In this document: positions 48,101 to 59,231 of the stretch, in pieces
Layout of the letters: each line of letters starts with the position of its first letter
How positions within the stretch are numbered: position 1 is the first letter of the stretch
Source of the DNA: Symsagittifera roscoffensis
Lineage: Eukaryota > Xenacoelomorpha > Acoela > Convolutidae
DNA length: 64,000 nt
Direction of reading: 5' to 3'
Assembly: GCF_963678635.1 (NCBI RefSeq)
Contig: NC_087064.1
Span: 7,541,671 to 7,605,670, forward strand
Translations under genes and position numbers: made by a program
The notes under the pieces: generated by a model
Told to the model about the DNA's origin: nothing
Seen by the model: only the letters and a program-made list of their open reading frames with translations
Databases searched by the model: none

Positions 48101-48634
48101 TGGAACTACCCAGAGCAGACCGAAGTTAACGAAGGAGTAAAATCTGACTTTCCCTTGACCACGGAGACGCGACAGAGCAAGAGGGTAAAGAACAAGAAGA
48201 AATACAACTCGTACGGCGAAAATTTTGTCGTAGACAGGATTGTATTGGACGACGTGACGGACTCAATAGTGGGTTTGGACGAAATAGTGGTATCACAGGA
48301 CATCGACTTGATCAATGACACAGAAACAGACTGGCTCGACGATCTATGGGAACCGGAATTGGAGTTCGAACCTGAGGTGGAACAAATGCATGAGCAAGAG
48401 TTGACAAATTTACGGGTGCTTGAATGGCACCATGATAAGGTTAGAACTTAGGTATTAGGACTTTGGTTTCAGTAGAGGTATTGAGTATTAGGTTTTTATA
48501 TGACAGTGTTGATGTGTGATATTGGCATTTTGTGTTCTAGTGTGCTTATCATTACGTGATGGTTATTTTTTGTGAACTGGGTTACTCCAGGTGCAAAAAG
48601 TGACAGTATCTGATCATTTTACATCTGATCATTT
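45161..48634 (+). mobile_element. Pol module 5 (3,474 bp, contains an extra 270-274 bp)
   Basis: Like modules 3-4 but with part of the linker doubled: GTCTGAGTTTACATCCATTT occurs at 46187 and again at 46461. At 46292 the text jumps from GACCCAGACAGG to TTTCATCGGG, i.e. back into upstream linker sequence, across a shared CAGG. A seven-base loss near 45774 (GATCCGGTCGTTG) is shared with module 6. Confidence 0.85.
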
Positions 48635-49765
48635 CTAAGAGATACCGAAATGAAATATGGTGCACCGAAAGCTTATTTGCAGTAGATACTTTTGTGGAAA
48701 AGTATAGAGCCGACTTAGGTAGTGCTCCCTATAAGTTGCGAGTAGACAATCGAGCTCTCGCTTGGCTGAAAACCTATTCGATGGATCAGAGCTATATCGG
48801 TTGCTGAACTGTACGCCTGTATGGCTATCACCTGATTATAAAGCACCAAACACGTGACAAACACCAAAATGCCGACAGCCACAGCAAAAAGACAGACTTC
48901 ATATGAGCGATTGGAATGCAGAGATTAAGGATGGTTTTTCCTTTGTGGACAAAGACACCACTGACATGGTGCCACTCACCAGATGGCTTGACAAGTCAGG
49001 GCATCCCATACCAGGACACCCCGAACTTCCTGTTGAAAGAGCAGCCGAGATAAATAAAAAAGTGTTAACGAAGGGTGATCCGGTTCCATTGGATTTGTTC
49101 GTTTGCTTCAACCTGGTACAGCAAGAACTTACCAGGCTAGGTATCAATAGTATAGCGCTGCTGAACAAAACGGACCATGAATGGAAGGAGACCATGCAGA
49201 GGCTGACCATCACTGAAAGAACAGAGAAGAGACCAGTAGCGATCCGGTCGTTGAACGGGATTGCCAATCAATAGTGAACCAGCTGGTGAAATCGTTCCGA
49301 AAGATGTCCTTTTGAGGACCTCATACGTGGAACGTCAACAACTGACCAAGGAGTGTGGCAAGGAGGGTTCAGTTCACTGAGGCAAAAAAGGAGTACGAGC
49401 CGTGCGCGGACTGTTCGTCCGGAGATTAGATATTGTCCTGGGAGTCAAAACAGGAAAGTGGTCGATATACAGCATTGTCCGAGGAGTCAGGTTTCATCGG
49501 GCCCGGCTAGGATGATTTGTCCGGGGAGTCGATGCCAGGACAACCGAGGGACAGAATTTTGTCCGGGGATTCGAGAAACCTGAAGAACAAGTCTGAAAGC
49601 GTTTGTGTAGAATCCATCAGCTCGAGTGATGGTTAGAAATCTCAATCCTGGGGGAACGTGTCTGAGTTTACATCCATTTTGGACGAGTCGGAGACAACGA
49701 TTCATTCCTTGTTAGTGGAATGGAAGCAGCGCGGATTGGACAGAGAAAAACATCATGACCCAGAC
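46292..49765 (+). repeat. 3,474-bp tandem duplicate (second copy of 42818-46291)
   Basis: Landmarks recur at an exact offset of 3,474 bases: 43251/46725, 43571/47045, 44027/47501, 45429/48903, 46187/49661. The copy ends with GACCCAGACAGG at about 49765, after which module 6 continues with its own sequence. Several bases in 46461-47000 match module 3 rather than the parent copy, so the block is mosaic. Confidence 0.8.
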
Positions 49766-51903
49766 AGGAACAGATATACCTCCGATGAGCAAGGCACTGT
49801 AGCAGACGAACTTGAGTTAATTGCAGTGTCGAAGCTTCCGACTACCGCTAGCTACTGTCGTCCGTACCAACCTGGAACCTTTGGAGCAAGAGGCGACACC
49901 TTTAAAATAGATTTTGTGTGTTAAAATGATGGACGACGCCCATGCTCCGGAAATAGTTAGAGGACAATTAAAAGTGATAAAGACACATTTGAAAACCAGG
50001 TACCGACTGTCGTATCTTTTAAGGCCTCAGCAAAATGATAGGATGACGAGCAATTTGAAGAGGTGGATAGAAAACGGAGAAAACGGAGAAGAGATGGATA
50101 GAAAACGGAGAAAAATAGCCATAAGATCCTAAAGCAATTTAACTTCAAGAGAAAGGATTTGTTATACTTGAACAGAGGCATGATTGTGGCCTGCAAGGGT
50201 AAAGAAGAAGATACAGTCCTTTACAATTATAATTTGATAGTACTACCACAGCTGTATCAAACTGAGTTATTGTTTCGCTCAACCGACCATATGGGCCATC
50301 AAGCCGTGGACAAAGTGTATAGACGGATACAGAAGCGGTTCAAATGTCCTGGCTTGAAGAAAGACTGTGCAAAATGGAGTTCTGCAGGATTGTCATGTCA
50401 GCAAACGAAGGACCCCAGGAAATTGAGATTCCCCCTGCAATCGATAGAATCGTCAAAAATCAATGAGGTGGTACAAATCCATCATCAAAAAATCTGCATG
50501 ACGGCCACGGGCTATAACCAAGCGCTGGCAATGATCGATCATTTCACAAAAAACGCAGAGGCGGTTCCCTGCATGTCAGCATCAGCGGAGGAGTTTTCTT
50601 GACCATTTAATAAATGTCTGGATTATTAGACACGGCTGCCCGATCAGATTTCAGTCAGATAATGGCGAAACTTTCGTCGGTGATCTCACAAGGGAGTTAA
50701 TGAAGACGTAGCAAGTGGCGCAGGCCCACTCGACCACTTATCACCCGCAGACGAATAGCCTGGTCGAGAGGCAAAATCGATCACTAGTGTCCATGCTATG
50801 TGTTTATTGCTTACGATAATTGAACGACCGGGATAAGCACTTGCCGCAGGTAATGGGCGCCTACAATAGTACTGAACACTCAACTACGGGAATCAGCCCA
50901 CACATGTTGTTAACAGGCCACGAAATATCTCTCCGTTTGACGTTTTTATATCCGGAGAACTTATTTGCACGATGTGATAAGGAGGCAACAAGAATTGAAT
51001 TATCTGTGCCGAAGGAACATGCAGCAGGCACAAATCGGGCAGAAGGGGAGACTCGATAAGAGGACCGCTGACGCCAAAGCTTACTCGGTGGGGGGTTATG
51101 TCTGGGTATGTCAAATAAATGAGGTGCACCAGGGTGGTCGCTTTTATCGATTGAGCACCGGATGCGCAGCTCTTTACGAGAACATCAAACCGCACAATGC
51201 CTCATCGGAAGACTGGTGCATCCCGTCTGACATGCATGATGATGACTACTTGATGGTGGATCTCGCCTGTGAGGTGAACGAGAGATGCATAAGTGACAAG
51301 AACGAAGGAAATGAGGTGTTGAATGACCGTGATCTGCCAATGGACTTGGAATTAACTGAGCCAATAGAGGTCGATGACGAAACCCTATCATATGTCGAGG
51401 AGGACTGGAACTACCCAGAGCAGACCGAAGTTGACGAAGGAGTAAAATCTGACTTTCCCTTGACCACGGAGACGCGACAGAGCAAGAGGGGAAAGAACAA
51501 GAAGAAATACAACTCGTACGGCAAAAATTTTGTCGTAGACAGGATTGTATTGGACGACGTGACGGACTCAATAGTGGGTTTGGACGAAATAGTGGTATCA
51601 CAGGACATCGACTTGATCAATGACACATAAACAGACTGGCTCGACGATCTATCGGAACCGGAATTGGAGTTCGAACCTGAGGTGGAACAAATGCATGAGC
51701 AAGAGTTGACAAATTTACGGGTGCATGAATGGCTCCATGATCTACCTGCAGATCCAAAAGAGACAATGTTGACGGTTCAGGATGTCGATCAGACCAGCAT
51801 CAAATATATCAGTTACGACAAAACTGAGTCAGACTTGATCAATGGCCCCTTATGTGTTCCCGAATCCAACCTCAATCTGCTCAATCCTGGAAGATCGACG
51901 TAG
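48635..51903 (+). mobile_element. Pol module 6 with full-length tail
   Basis: RNase H end, linker, integrase, then the complete tail as in module 1 (ends at 51903). Integrase has the full first-Asp region, but it reads QIHHQKI, so histidine replaces the catalytic aspartate (about 50474). The second Asp (QSDNGETF) and Glu (SLVERQN) are present. The tail frame 50965-51630 is cut by a stop at 51628 and resumes at 51664. Confidence 0.8.
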
Positions 51904-52996
51904 ACGTCGATGAGTATTTTGTCCGGGGACTGGGGTAGGACTCACCCACACCGAAATTCTTATGATAAAAAAAACCAATTGGCAAGGGAAACAGGTGAAC
52001 AGGTGAACTGGAAACGGAGGGGGAAAACCCTAAAAAAACGCCTTTTGGACAAATTTTCTAGTCATATTTTGACCTACCGAAACACTACTCGAACAACATT
52101 CTCGTGACAGACAGTGATTTCATACTCACAGAACGCACGTGCGCTATAGCGGTAACTGCGGTTGTAAGATTTAAAACAGCACTAGCGACCGACTTCAAGA
52201 GGTAGTATAAGAATATCGAGTTTTTGTGAAAACAGAGGCCTGGTATAGGAGAGATGATAGCGCTGCCCCCTGTTGCATCACCAATACTGGTAAAATACTT
52301 GTGTTTTTTGGTAATTAAGGCCACTGATAGGCAACAGGTGAACGCCGAGAGTTTCGTGCTGGCACTAACTCGACTCCGGGATTTCCTGGTTGAGAGAAGA
52401 GTGACCTCGCTGTCCTTGGCGGTCTATGATCACAATAGGGGAAGCTATATCTTAGAAAACCGAACGCTTTAGTGCTTGTAATTTTTTCGGAGACGGACAT
52501 AGAGGTCTACTTATCTGACCATATGCTGAAGCTATGATTATAGTTAAGAGTTCTTTTGATAAGGTTAGAAATTAGGTATTAGGACTTTGGTTTCAGTAGA
52601 GGTATTGAGTATTAGGTTTTTATATGACAGTGTTGATGTGTGATATTGGCATTTTGTGTTATAGTGTGCTTATAATTACGTGATGGTTATTTTTTGTGAA
52701 CTGGGTTACTCCAGGTGCAAAAAGTGACAATATCTGATCATTTTACATAATCGAAGGTGAACGAACCATTTAAGAATAAAAAAAATTTAAGAATAAAAAA
52801 GAAGAAAATTTCAACTGACTGCTTCTAAAAGACGTGAATGATGTCTGAAGGTAGAGATAAAATAGCTTGTAAAATGGTTCTAATTGAGGACTCGTTTTTT
52901 AAATCGCGAATGATCGGATATTTGTTTATTGGAATTAAAATTGGAATTGAAGAGACAATTCCATACGAAGAAACTCATACGAAAGATACCAGCTCT
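51904..52996 (+). repeat. LTR-like and leader block, copy B
   Basis: Second copy of 35169-36258 with few substitutions. Unlike copy A it is not truncated: after GATACCAGCTCT it continues as GGACGAGATATATCAGC into the gag-like region, so the natural order LTR-leader-gag is preserved here. Confidence 0.55.
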
Positions 52997-53690
52997 GGAC
53001 GAGATATATCAGCGGTTGATAGATTGTAACTTTGGAATGGAAGACCCGGAGCTGGCGATGATCCCTGCCGCACTCCTTATGCGATGGGATTAGAAGGCCA
53101 TGGGGACCGACCCACAGAAGTAGTGTTGATGCTAACTTTCGGCGAGTCCAGCACTGCCGAGAGAAGCAGAAACAGTCTTATCCGATGGCGACGTGGGGAA
53201 ATATCTGGTCACGACCTGGTTCGTGGGCCAAGAATGGGTGAGCAGAGGGATATCAGGTTAGGGAAGATGCCTATGCCAATGCGCCCCACTTCACCGCACA
53301 ACCTCTATTTGCATCGAAGAGATCACGCGATGGGCCGAGTCCTTCGTACTCTGTGGATTCACCAAGTGGAGCTCCACCATCAAAGATGGTGAAAATGAAC
53401 GAAATTGAGATACAGACGGCAGAAACCAGCGAAACTCTCGAGAAGAGAGATAAGGACTAGCAGGAGTCGTGCGCAAATCTCAACGAATACAAGGAGAAGG
53501 CAAAAGAACGTGATGAGTGGAAGAGGACATATGACGGGCTACTGATCACTCTCAAGGAAGATGAGATAAGGAAGTTGAGATAAGGCAGATAAGGAGGCCT
53601 ACAACGCGGGGTTGAGCAAGTTGTCACCGGATGTCCTAGCTATGATGAACGCCGACTACAAGGCTAAGCCTCAGGAGCTTTAGACCAAAC
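52838..53690 (+). pseudogene. Start of the gag-like region: leader ORF and coiled-coil-like segment
   Basis: A 63-codon frame (52838-53029) leads into broken frames. About 53395-53590 one frame reads MNEIEIQTAETSETLEKRD, then YKEKAKERDEWKRTYDGLL and LKEDEIRKLR. This is a charged heptad-like stretch that could form a coiled coil, as gag proteins often do. Stops at 53030 and 53457 and frame changes disrupt it. Confidence 0.4.
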
Positions 53691-53693
53691 GAA

Positions 53694-54821
53694 ATGAGTT
53701 CGCCTGCCAACGCGAGAAATACGATACCTGAACTCTCGGATACTTACCTGGCGCTTCATTTTCAGGAAAAGTTCGAGCAGGTAGCCAAAGCGACGTTGCA
53801 GGAATCACACCGATCGCGGGACAGAAGCTCCGTTAGGATCCTTCCTGCCCAACGCGCATGCCAGTCACCCATCAGGAGAGAGAGGATGGCAGATCATACA
53901 GAAGCGGCCGGTCCGGTACCGAGTGGAACCAAAGTGAGGTCGCGATTGGTCGACATTAGAAAGGATCTCAACACTCGGAAGATCTTCATTCAGCTCGCGG
54001 CAAAACACCCAAGGGCTTGTTTGAACGGCATGAGCGCGAACTTGGCAACGATCAACCAACCGGTACCGACGGGCAGGCAACACCTGATTATCGGAGACTG
54101 CCTAGTGAATGATTTGACAGAGATCCCTGTGGTGGACCAACTTACTGCAATCTCATTTGGTGGAGCCTCGGTGGCTCAAGTGATCAAGATGATGGAGCTA
54201 CAAAACGATGAACGGGTGGTTACACTAATCCTGGTGATAGGAACGAATGACGTTTCCAGAAACCCAGTCACCCTCGAGCCGAAATGGGAACCGCTGCTGG
54301 TACGTCTCCTCAATGAATTGAAAGAGTAGTATAGACCAAGGCTAGTGGCCTTTTGTACCATGCCTCTAAATCCAGACACCGGCTCACCGATAGCCGACTT
54401 CATGAACGGCAGCGTGACCCAATGGAACACGACGGTCAGGAATTTCAGTGCCGAAATTTCCAATGAACTCAGGTTGACGGACATCGAGTGCGCATTGCGA
54501 ATGGTAGACCACACGGCCCTGACGAGAGATGGGATACATCATAATACCCAGTAGGTTAGACAAGGGATTAATGACGCCTTCCAGACAAAGATAAAAGAAA
54601 TGGAGGCAGAGTTGCGGACGGTGGTCAACCCTGTGACACGTGGTAGCCCTGCTGGCAAATTAATGTCTTGTGTGCCTCAACAACTAGCGAATTGTCTGGC
54701 GACGAAAGCAAATGTTGCACAGCCCACTCCCAGCTCGGATGTGAGAGAGAGATTCGGTACTGTCCCCACTCCAGGAGGCCGATCTTTGGAGAACCGACTT
54801 GGAACTAGAAATGGTCTGTAA
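53694..54821 (+). pseudogene. SGNH-hydrolase-like domain in the gag-like region
   Basis: One reading frame of 376 codons with in-frame stops at 54327 and 54552 and the final stop at 54819. Around residue 130 it reads HLIIGDCLVNDL, the position of the GDSL block I, with Cys where the nucleophilic Ser is expected (C136). Then SFGGASVAQV (block II Gly), LVIGTNDVSR (block III G-x-N-D, residues 183-186) and, after the first stop, RDGIHHN (block V D-x-x-H, about 54528-54539). Block order and spacing fit SGNH/GDSL esterases. Related esterase domains are known in ORF1 proteins of some non-LTR elements, but in a gypsy-type gag this is unexpected. Whether it ever catalysed is unknown. Confidence 0.65.
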
Positions 54822-56700
54822 CAGGTAGCTCCCAAAGTAACCCAAGTATCACAGGCGCAGTGAGTCAGTCGGCAAGGGCACTAGCGGCTCGGGGAAACTC
54901 GCAAGCAGACCCTGCAGTGATTATCAATACCGATAGGGTCAGTGAATTATTGTGAATTAGACCAGACCCCAGCCAGTCGGGACGATACATGGCGGACATG
55001 GCAATGAAACTTTTCATGAACACGCTGACGTGTCGTCCGGACGCGGTGAAAATGCTCAACGGTCACGATCCTACGGTATCCAGATTATACCGATATCAGG
55101 CTTGGATTGGCTCTTGACGGAAGAGGAGCAATTCAGTTTTGCCACCACCTCGAGGCTGGTGGATCTTGAGTTTTTGCCCAGGAATAACACAATGGGACCT
55201 CTATACACGGGACGTATTGAACGCGATCCAAGGATTTAAGGACCACAGAACGACGCGTGTTGTGCTGGATGAGGCGTTGGGATTGAAACTTTCAATTTTT
55301 GGCCGACTGTTGAAAATGAGCGCAGGGGTGAGTGACGAGCACGAGTTAGTGCAGCGACTGGCAAACAACCTATGATTCAGGCAGACAGATTACGTGAAGG
55401 TTGAAATAGGGACTATGGTAAGAAGGAGCACTACTTCCACGGAAGAGGACCTTAAAGCTGTCGCTTTGAGGACGAAGCCTCATACCAATCCCTGACTGCA
55501 TCTGTCCCCACGACTATGCACGCTGGGACAAGACGCCTTTGAGTATGCCCCAGCGGTAGTGAGGGAAATTCACCAGTATTTAGAGACCATCCTAGACGCT
55601 AGAGAAGAGGCAGGCGCAACCAAGTTACAATTGATGCTGTAGATGAACACGATGTCCTTGGAGTGGCTCCAGGCGGACGTGCTGGCAATGAGAGCCGAAT
55701 GCGAGAGGTCCGATGCGATCCTCGCGGGGATGGGCATGGGGTCACCCGCGTTCCTCAGCAGTTGCTATCCCAGGGCTTCGAGACACTTTATAGCTAACTT
55801 TGTGAGAGATATCAGAAAGTTATCTATTGACATGTGCTGGCACTATACGAAACCTTTAGACATGAGAGCTTTGTGAAGGAACCCGTTACTCAAGAACTGA
55901 ACGACCTCCGGTTGGATGGCCTTCTCACACTGATGGTGATTGACATATGTTCGATTGGGTGACCTATTCGTTTTGCTGACATATCCGGATCGAGGAGAGA
56001 GTTTGACGAGCAGATGGAGAGGGCATCCTACCGAAAGGTGAAGGATTGAAGGACCCTGCTCCTTCAATGTCTGCTGCAACAAAACAGAAGCCTAACTGGG
56101 GAGGATAAACCTGCCTCCGATGAAAGCGAACGGAGAAGGTGTGGGGCATGCCCCTATTAACTGATCTAACCCTCATGATGCGGATCGATCCGTTAGCTTT
56201 GATCTTTGCGTTGAGAGAGTTCGTCACAGTGACTTATGTGATTACAGTAACGTAAGTGTTTTCAGACATGCAAAGGAAGGCGAACAGACACTCGGTCCTG
56301 AATGTTAACCTTGTATCAGTAGAAGATTGCTCGGTGCTGAATTGGGTGGATCAACGGGAACTGAGAAGACTGGCGAGCGAGGACAGACTATTTGGAAGGA
56401 TAGCGGAGCCTGGCTGAACGCTGATGGATTTCAATAACAGCTTTAGAAGTCGAATGGGAGGTGAAGATCGTTCAAACGTCCAGTTCAATCCTAAGCTCTG
56501 GAATTTACGACCAGTTGTCAAGGGCACGAAGGACGCGGCGATTTCCCGGCTTGGCCGGAGTCATATGCTCATTTGAAGAAACATCAGGAGGAGTTTTTCA
56601 AGCCCTCTGCCAAATAAGTGCCCTGTATCCACTGAGGATTGGAGCCGCGCAGGACGTGGATGCGAGATGTTAAAGTGGAGTGAGGGGATGGAGCCGCTCT
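54822..56700 (+). pseudogene. Continuation of the gag-like polyprotein (capsid-like candidate)
   Basis: Two further frames continue the same direction. In-frame with the SGNH part, 54990 onward reads MADMAMKLFMNTLTCRPD; then a shift near 55110 leads to TRDVLNAIQGFKDHRTTRVV (55139-55375) and, after stops, to MNTMSLEWLQADVLAMRAE (55643-55876). The mostly helical, hydrophilic composition would suit capsid sequence, but I recognise no family. No CCHC zinc knuckle was found. Confidence 0.35.
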
Positions 56701-57026
56701 TCAATAGTTGGAACGCTGCAGCCCCTGCAAACTTTTGATTTCACCTTCCCTGACATATGAAGTCAGTAGAAGATTAAAGCTATACCATTCAAGAAACCCG
56801 AGGTGGAACGATGTGCACTTGACAGATGACGATCGGTCTAGATTGAGGTTGCCCAGGCGAGAGACGGTGGTGGTGCTGGAAGTGGCAAAAGAGTCGAGGT
56901 GAGACATCTATCTGTCAATAGAGGAAATGGCGCCGCATGGTGAGGAACCTATAGTAATTGTCAAAAATGACGAGGTGTTTTACCAGATGGGTGACCTGCT
57001 GATACCGGCTCGGCCGGACTCAGGAA

Positions 57027-57620
57027 TTGATGAGCGCCAAGCCATATTACGAGGGAAAAGGTGAAGACGCAAAGAAAGAACACCAAGGAGAACATGATCC
57101 CATGGAGGGCAAAGGTGACAAATTCAGCGGAACCGACCTGGGTGCCTTGGAGAGAGATCTCTTGAAATATGATTTTAATGAAGCGGAACATGGTGGAGCG
57201 AATGAAACACTAATACTGATGACGCCATCGTCATTTCTGTCGCCCACCAAAGAACCCTCAGCTAGCGTGTCCCCCGTGGAGCCATTGTCATTAATGGAGG
57301 CACAACAACGAAGGCGGAGGTTTGATGAGTCATTGCGAGTGGCTTTCCTGAGCAAGTTGCCAGCGGAAGAATGGGAACGGTATCAATGCGGATTTAAGAG
57401 GAAGACTGGAGAAGTGTGGACTCGGGTAGCTTTCATGGAAAGCACCTGGGACATCATCTGGAGATACAGCACTCAACCCGTTATGGGAGTGGGATTGAAT
57501 CAGCCCATCATGCGTGATTTACTGGGAAAAATGATGGAGCCCACTGAGTCTGATAGTCTGACCGAGTCAGTCACGGAAGAAAGCGCCGAGGAGAGCCGGT
57601 TGTGCGAGACCAGCCTTTAA
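57027..57620 (+). pseudogene. Hydrophilic ORF of the gag-like region (197 codons)
   Basis: Open frame, in the same frame as the SGNH ORF. Strongly charged start (GEDAKKEHQGEHDPMEGKGD), a Ser/Pro-rich middle (SSFLSPTKEPSASVSPVEP), an Arg-rich helix-like part (EAQQRRRRFDESLRV) and an acidic end. Upstream, GDLLIPARPDSGIDERQAIL (about 56988-57047) belongs to another frame of the same polyprotein. Function not recognised; clearly part of the element by continuity and direction. Confidence 0.4.
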
Positions 57621-57785
57621 AAAAAATCAAGAAGGGGCTGAGGAAAGACAAGTCTATGGTGAGAAAGCGCAAAAGCAGATTAAACGACAAAGTGACCGAC
57701 TCGAAGGTTGTGAAGACGAAAGCGGCCGAATGAGAATGGAAAAGGGGATGGTTCCACGCTTGGCGGCAGATAGAAGGAGAACCAG

Positions 57786-58235
57786 GTGCCACCAATGTTG
57801 TTAGCAGGACTGATATCCACAGCCTCAAAAGCGAGGAAGAACGAGAGGACCCTGGCAGACACCAGGCTGGAAATGGAGGTTATCAGCCAGTGTGGATCCG
57901 GTGGGCTGGAAGGCTTCAAGTCATCCCGGACGAACATAGCGAAGATGAAACTGGAGGGACAGCTCGACGTGGTCGAGTACAGCCGCATCACTGTGCCCGC
58001 GTCAGTCCATATGGGCGATCCTGTTGGTGGCTATGTGGAAATATTGAAGGCGAGGAATTCCGCGAGAGGACATTTGATGGCATGGCATGATAAGCAAGCC
58101 ATGCAGAATTACCTGAAAGAGTTAATGCTGGGTTCAAACCTAAACAGCAATCAGATTACATTCAAAAAGCAATCGAAGAAGATAAGAGAAAAAGAGAAAA
58201 ACGACGCCCTTTATCGTGATAGCAAGACACGATGA
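57786..58235 (+). pseudogene. C-terminal ORF of the gag-like region (149 codons)
   Basis: Frame in register with 57027-57620, separated by stops. Reads ISTASKARKNERTLADTRLE, then VEYSRITVPASVHMGDPVGG and a very basic end (KKQSKKIREKEKNDALY), which could bind nucleic acid. After the stop the same frame continues with conserved-looking sequence to about 58410. No aspartic protease motif (DTG/DSG) was seen, although that would be expected next in a gypsy element. Confidence 0.4.
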
Positions 58236-58430
58236 GGCGCTTATCTGAAAAAGATTGCATTGAAGGAAGTTCCAGTGGGACATTAGGGACGGATCGAAAC
58301 CATCCCGTGCCAGGAAATCAGAGAGATCGCGACGTTATCTCTGGGAGAGTACGGAGTTAGAGGCCCGGTGCCCAGAGACTGTGAAAGACTTCGAATATAC
58401 ATTTTAGCTACTGTAATGCCCTGAATATAT

Positions 58431-59231
58431 TTCATTAACTCCAAATTTGCTTAGTGTTTCAGAGCATGAGTAGTTAGAATAGAGGAAAGAGTCAACTCAT
58501 CTCTAATGGATTTATTATAAAACTTTCAATAAAAACTTACTAAATTTAGTTTTCTAGCCGTGTTTTTGAAATTGATCGCGTTGTCTGGGGATGCGAGACC
58601 CAGTTATTTGGTTACTTCCGCATGTAAACGAAAGCAGCTGATCAAAAGTCGTTTGGCTGATGGCCTAATAATGGTAACTTGTTACTTAGCCATTAAGAGA
58701 TCAGAAAAATAACTGGCTAGATCAAGACGATTAAAAACGAGTAGAATTAAGGTAACTGAAGCCAGCCAGTCATCAATAGGTACTTTTGCCTAATTGTTGT
58801 ATTTTTAGGCTCATAGGTATTTTTAGCCTAATTTTTGGGTTAAACTTATTAAATTGAAGTGATAGGCTTGATGTTTGTGCATGTTCGTCGAGCGCCCTTT
58901 GAGGAATTTTACAGACAGGTCTGTCAAGCATTTGTCTGGTCCGGGCGAAGGAGTTCCTGGCCTGAGGAGTCTTGTGGTGCGCCGCTAGACCTTCTGAGCT
59001 TGGGTGAGATTGTTCCTTTTCAGCAAGTTTTATAGATTTTTTAATTTTTTTTGTAAATCTTGTAATAGTTTTCTCTTCATCTATAAAATTCCAACCCTGT
59101 TATTCTGGGTTGGTTCAGTTCTCTTGTGTCCAATCATATGTCCTTTTTTAACATTACGTCGCGCCATCAAGATGAGGATAAACAACAAGAAGTTTACAAG
59201 CAAAGAATGCTTAAAATCTTCAGGACTTTGA
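58431..59231. other. Spacer between two retroelements
   Basis: Contains AATAAA at about 58528, roughly 100 bases after the last gag-like frame, but no repeat of the LTR block. The open frame 59004-59231 is T-rich and has no family signature. Confidence 0.35.

Larger units (their letters stand above)
30680..58430 (+). mobile_element. Ty3/gypsy-like retroelement complex: pol, tandem pol modules, LTR-like block, gag-like region
   Basis: One family occupies nearly 28 kb, all in + orientation. Order: RT to 31.48 kb, RNase H to 32.14 kb, linker, integrase and tail to 35.17 kb, LTR/leader to 36.26 kb, five partial modules (36.26-51.9 kb), LTR/leader (51.9-53.0 kb), gag-like region (53.0-58.43 kb). 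Every coding part is broken by stops or frameshifts. Gag lies downstream of pol across a single LTR-like block, and no aspartic protease was recognised. Confidence 0.75.

Noticed and set aside
34159-51601. Recurrent minus-strand ORFs across the array (60-146 codons, e.g. 37996-38412, 42220-42534)
   Set aside because: They lie opposite the integrase, tail and linker frames, recur only because the DNA is repeated, and have no family signature.
30680-53000. CRISPR array or bacterial tandem system as an explanation for the repeats
   Set aside because: Repeat units are 3.2 kb coding modules of a retroelement without spacers; the window is eukaryotic.
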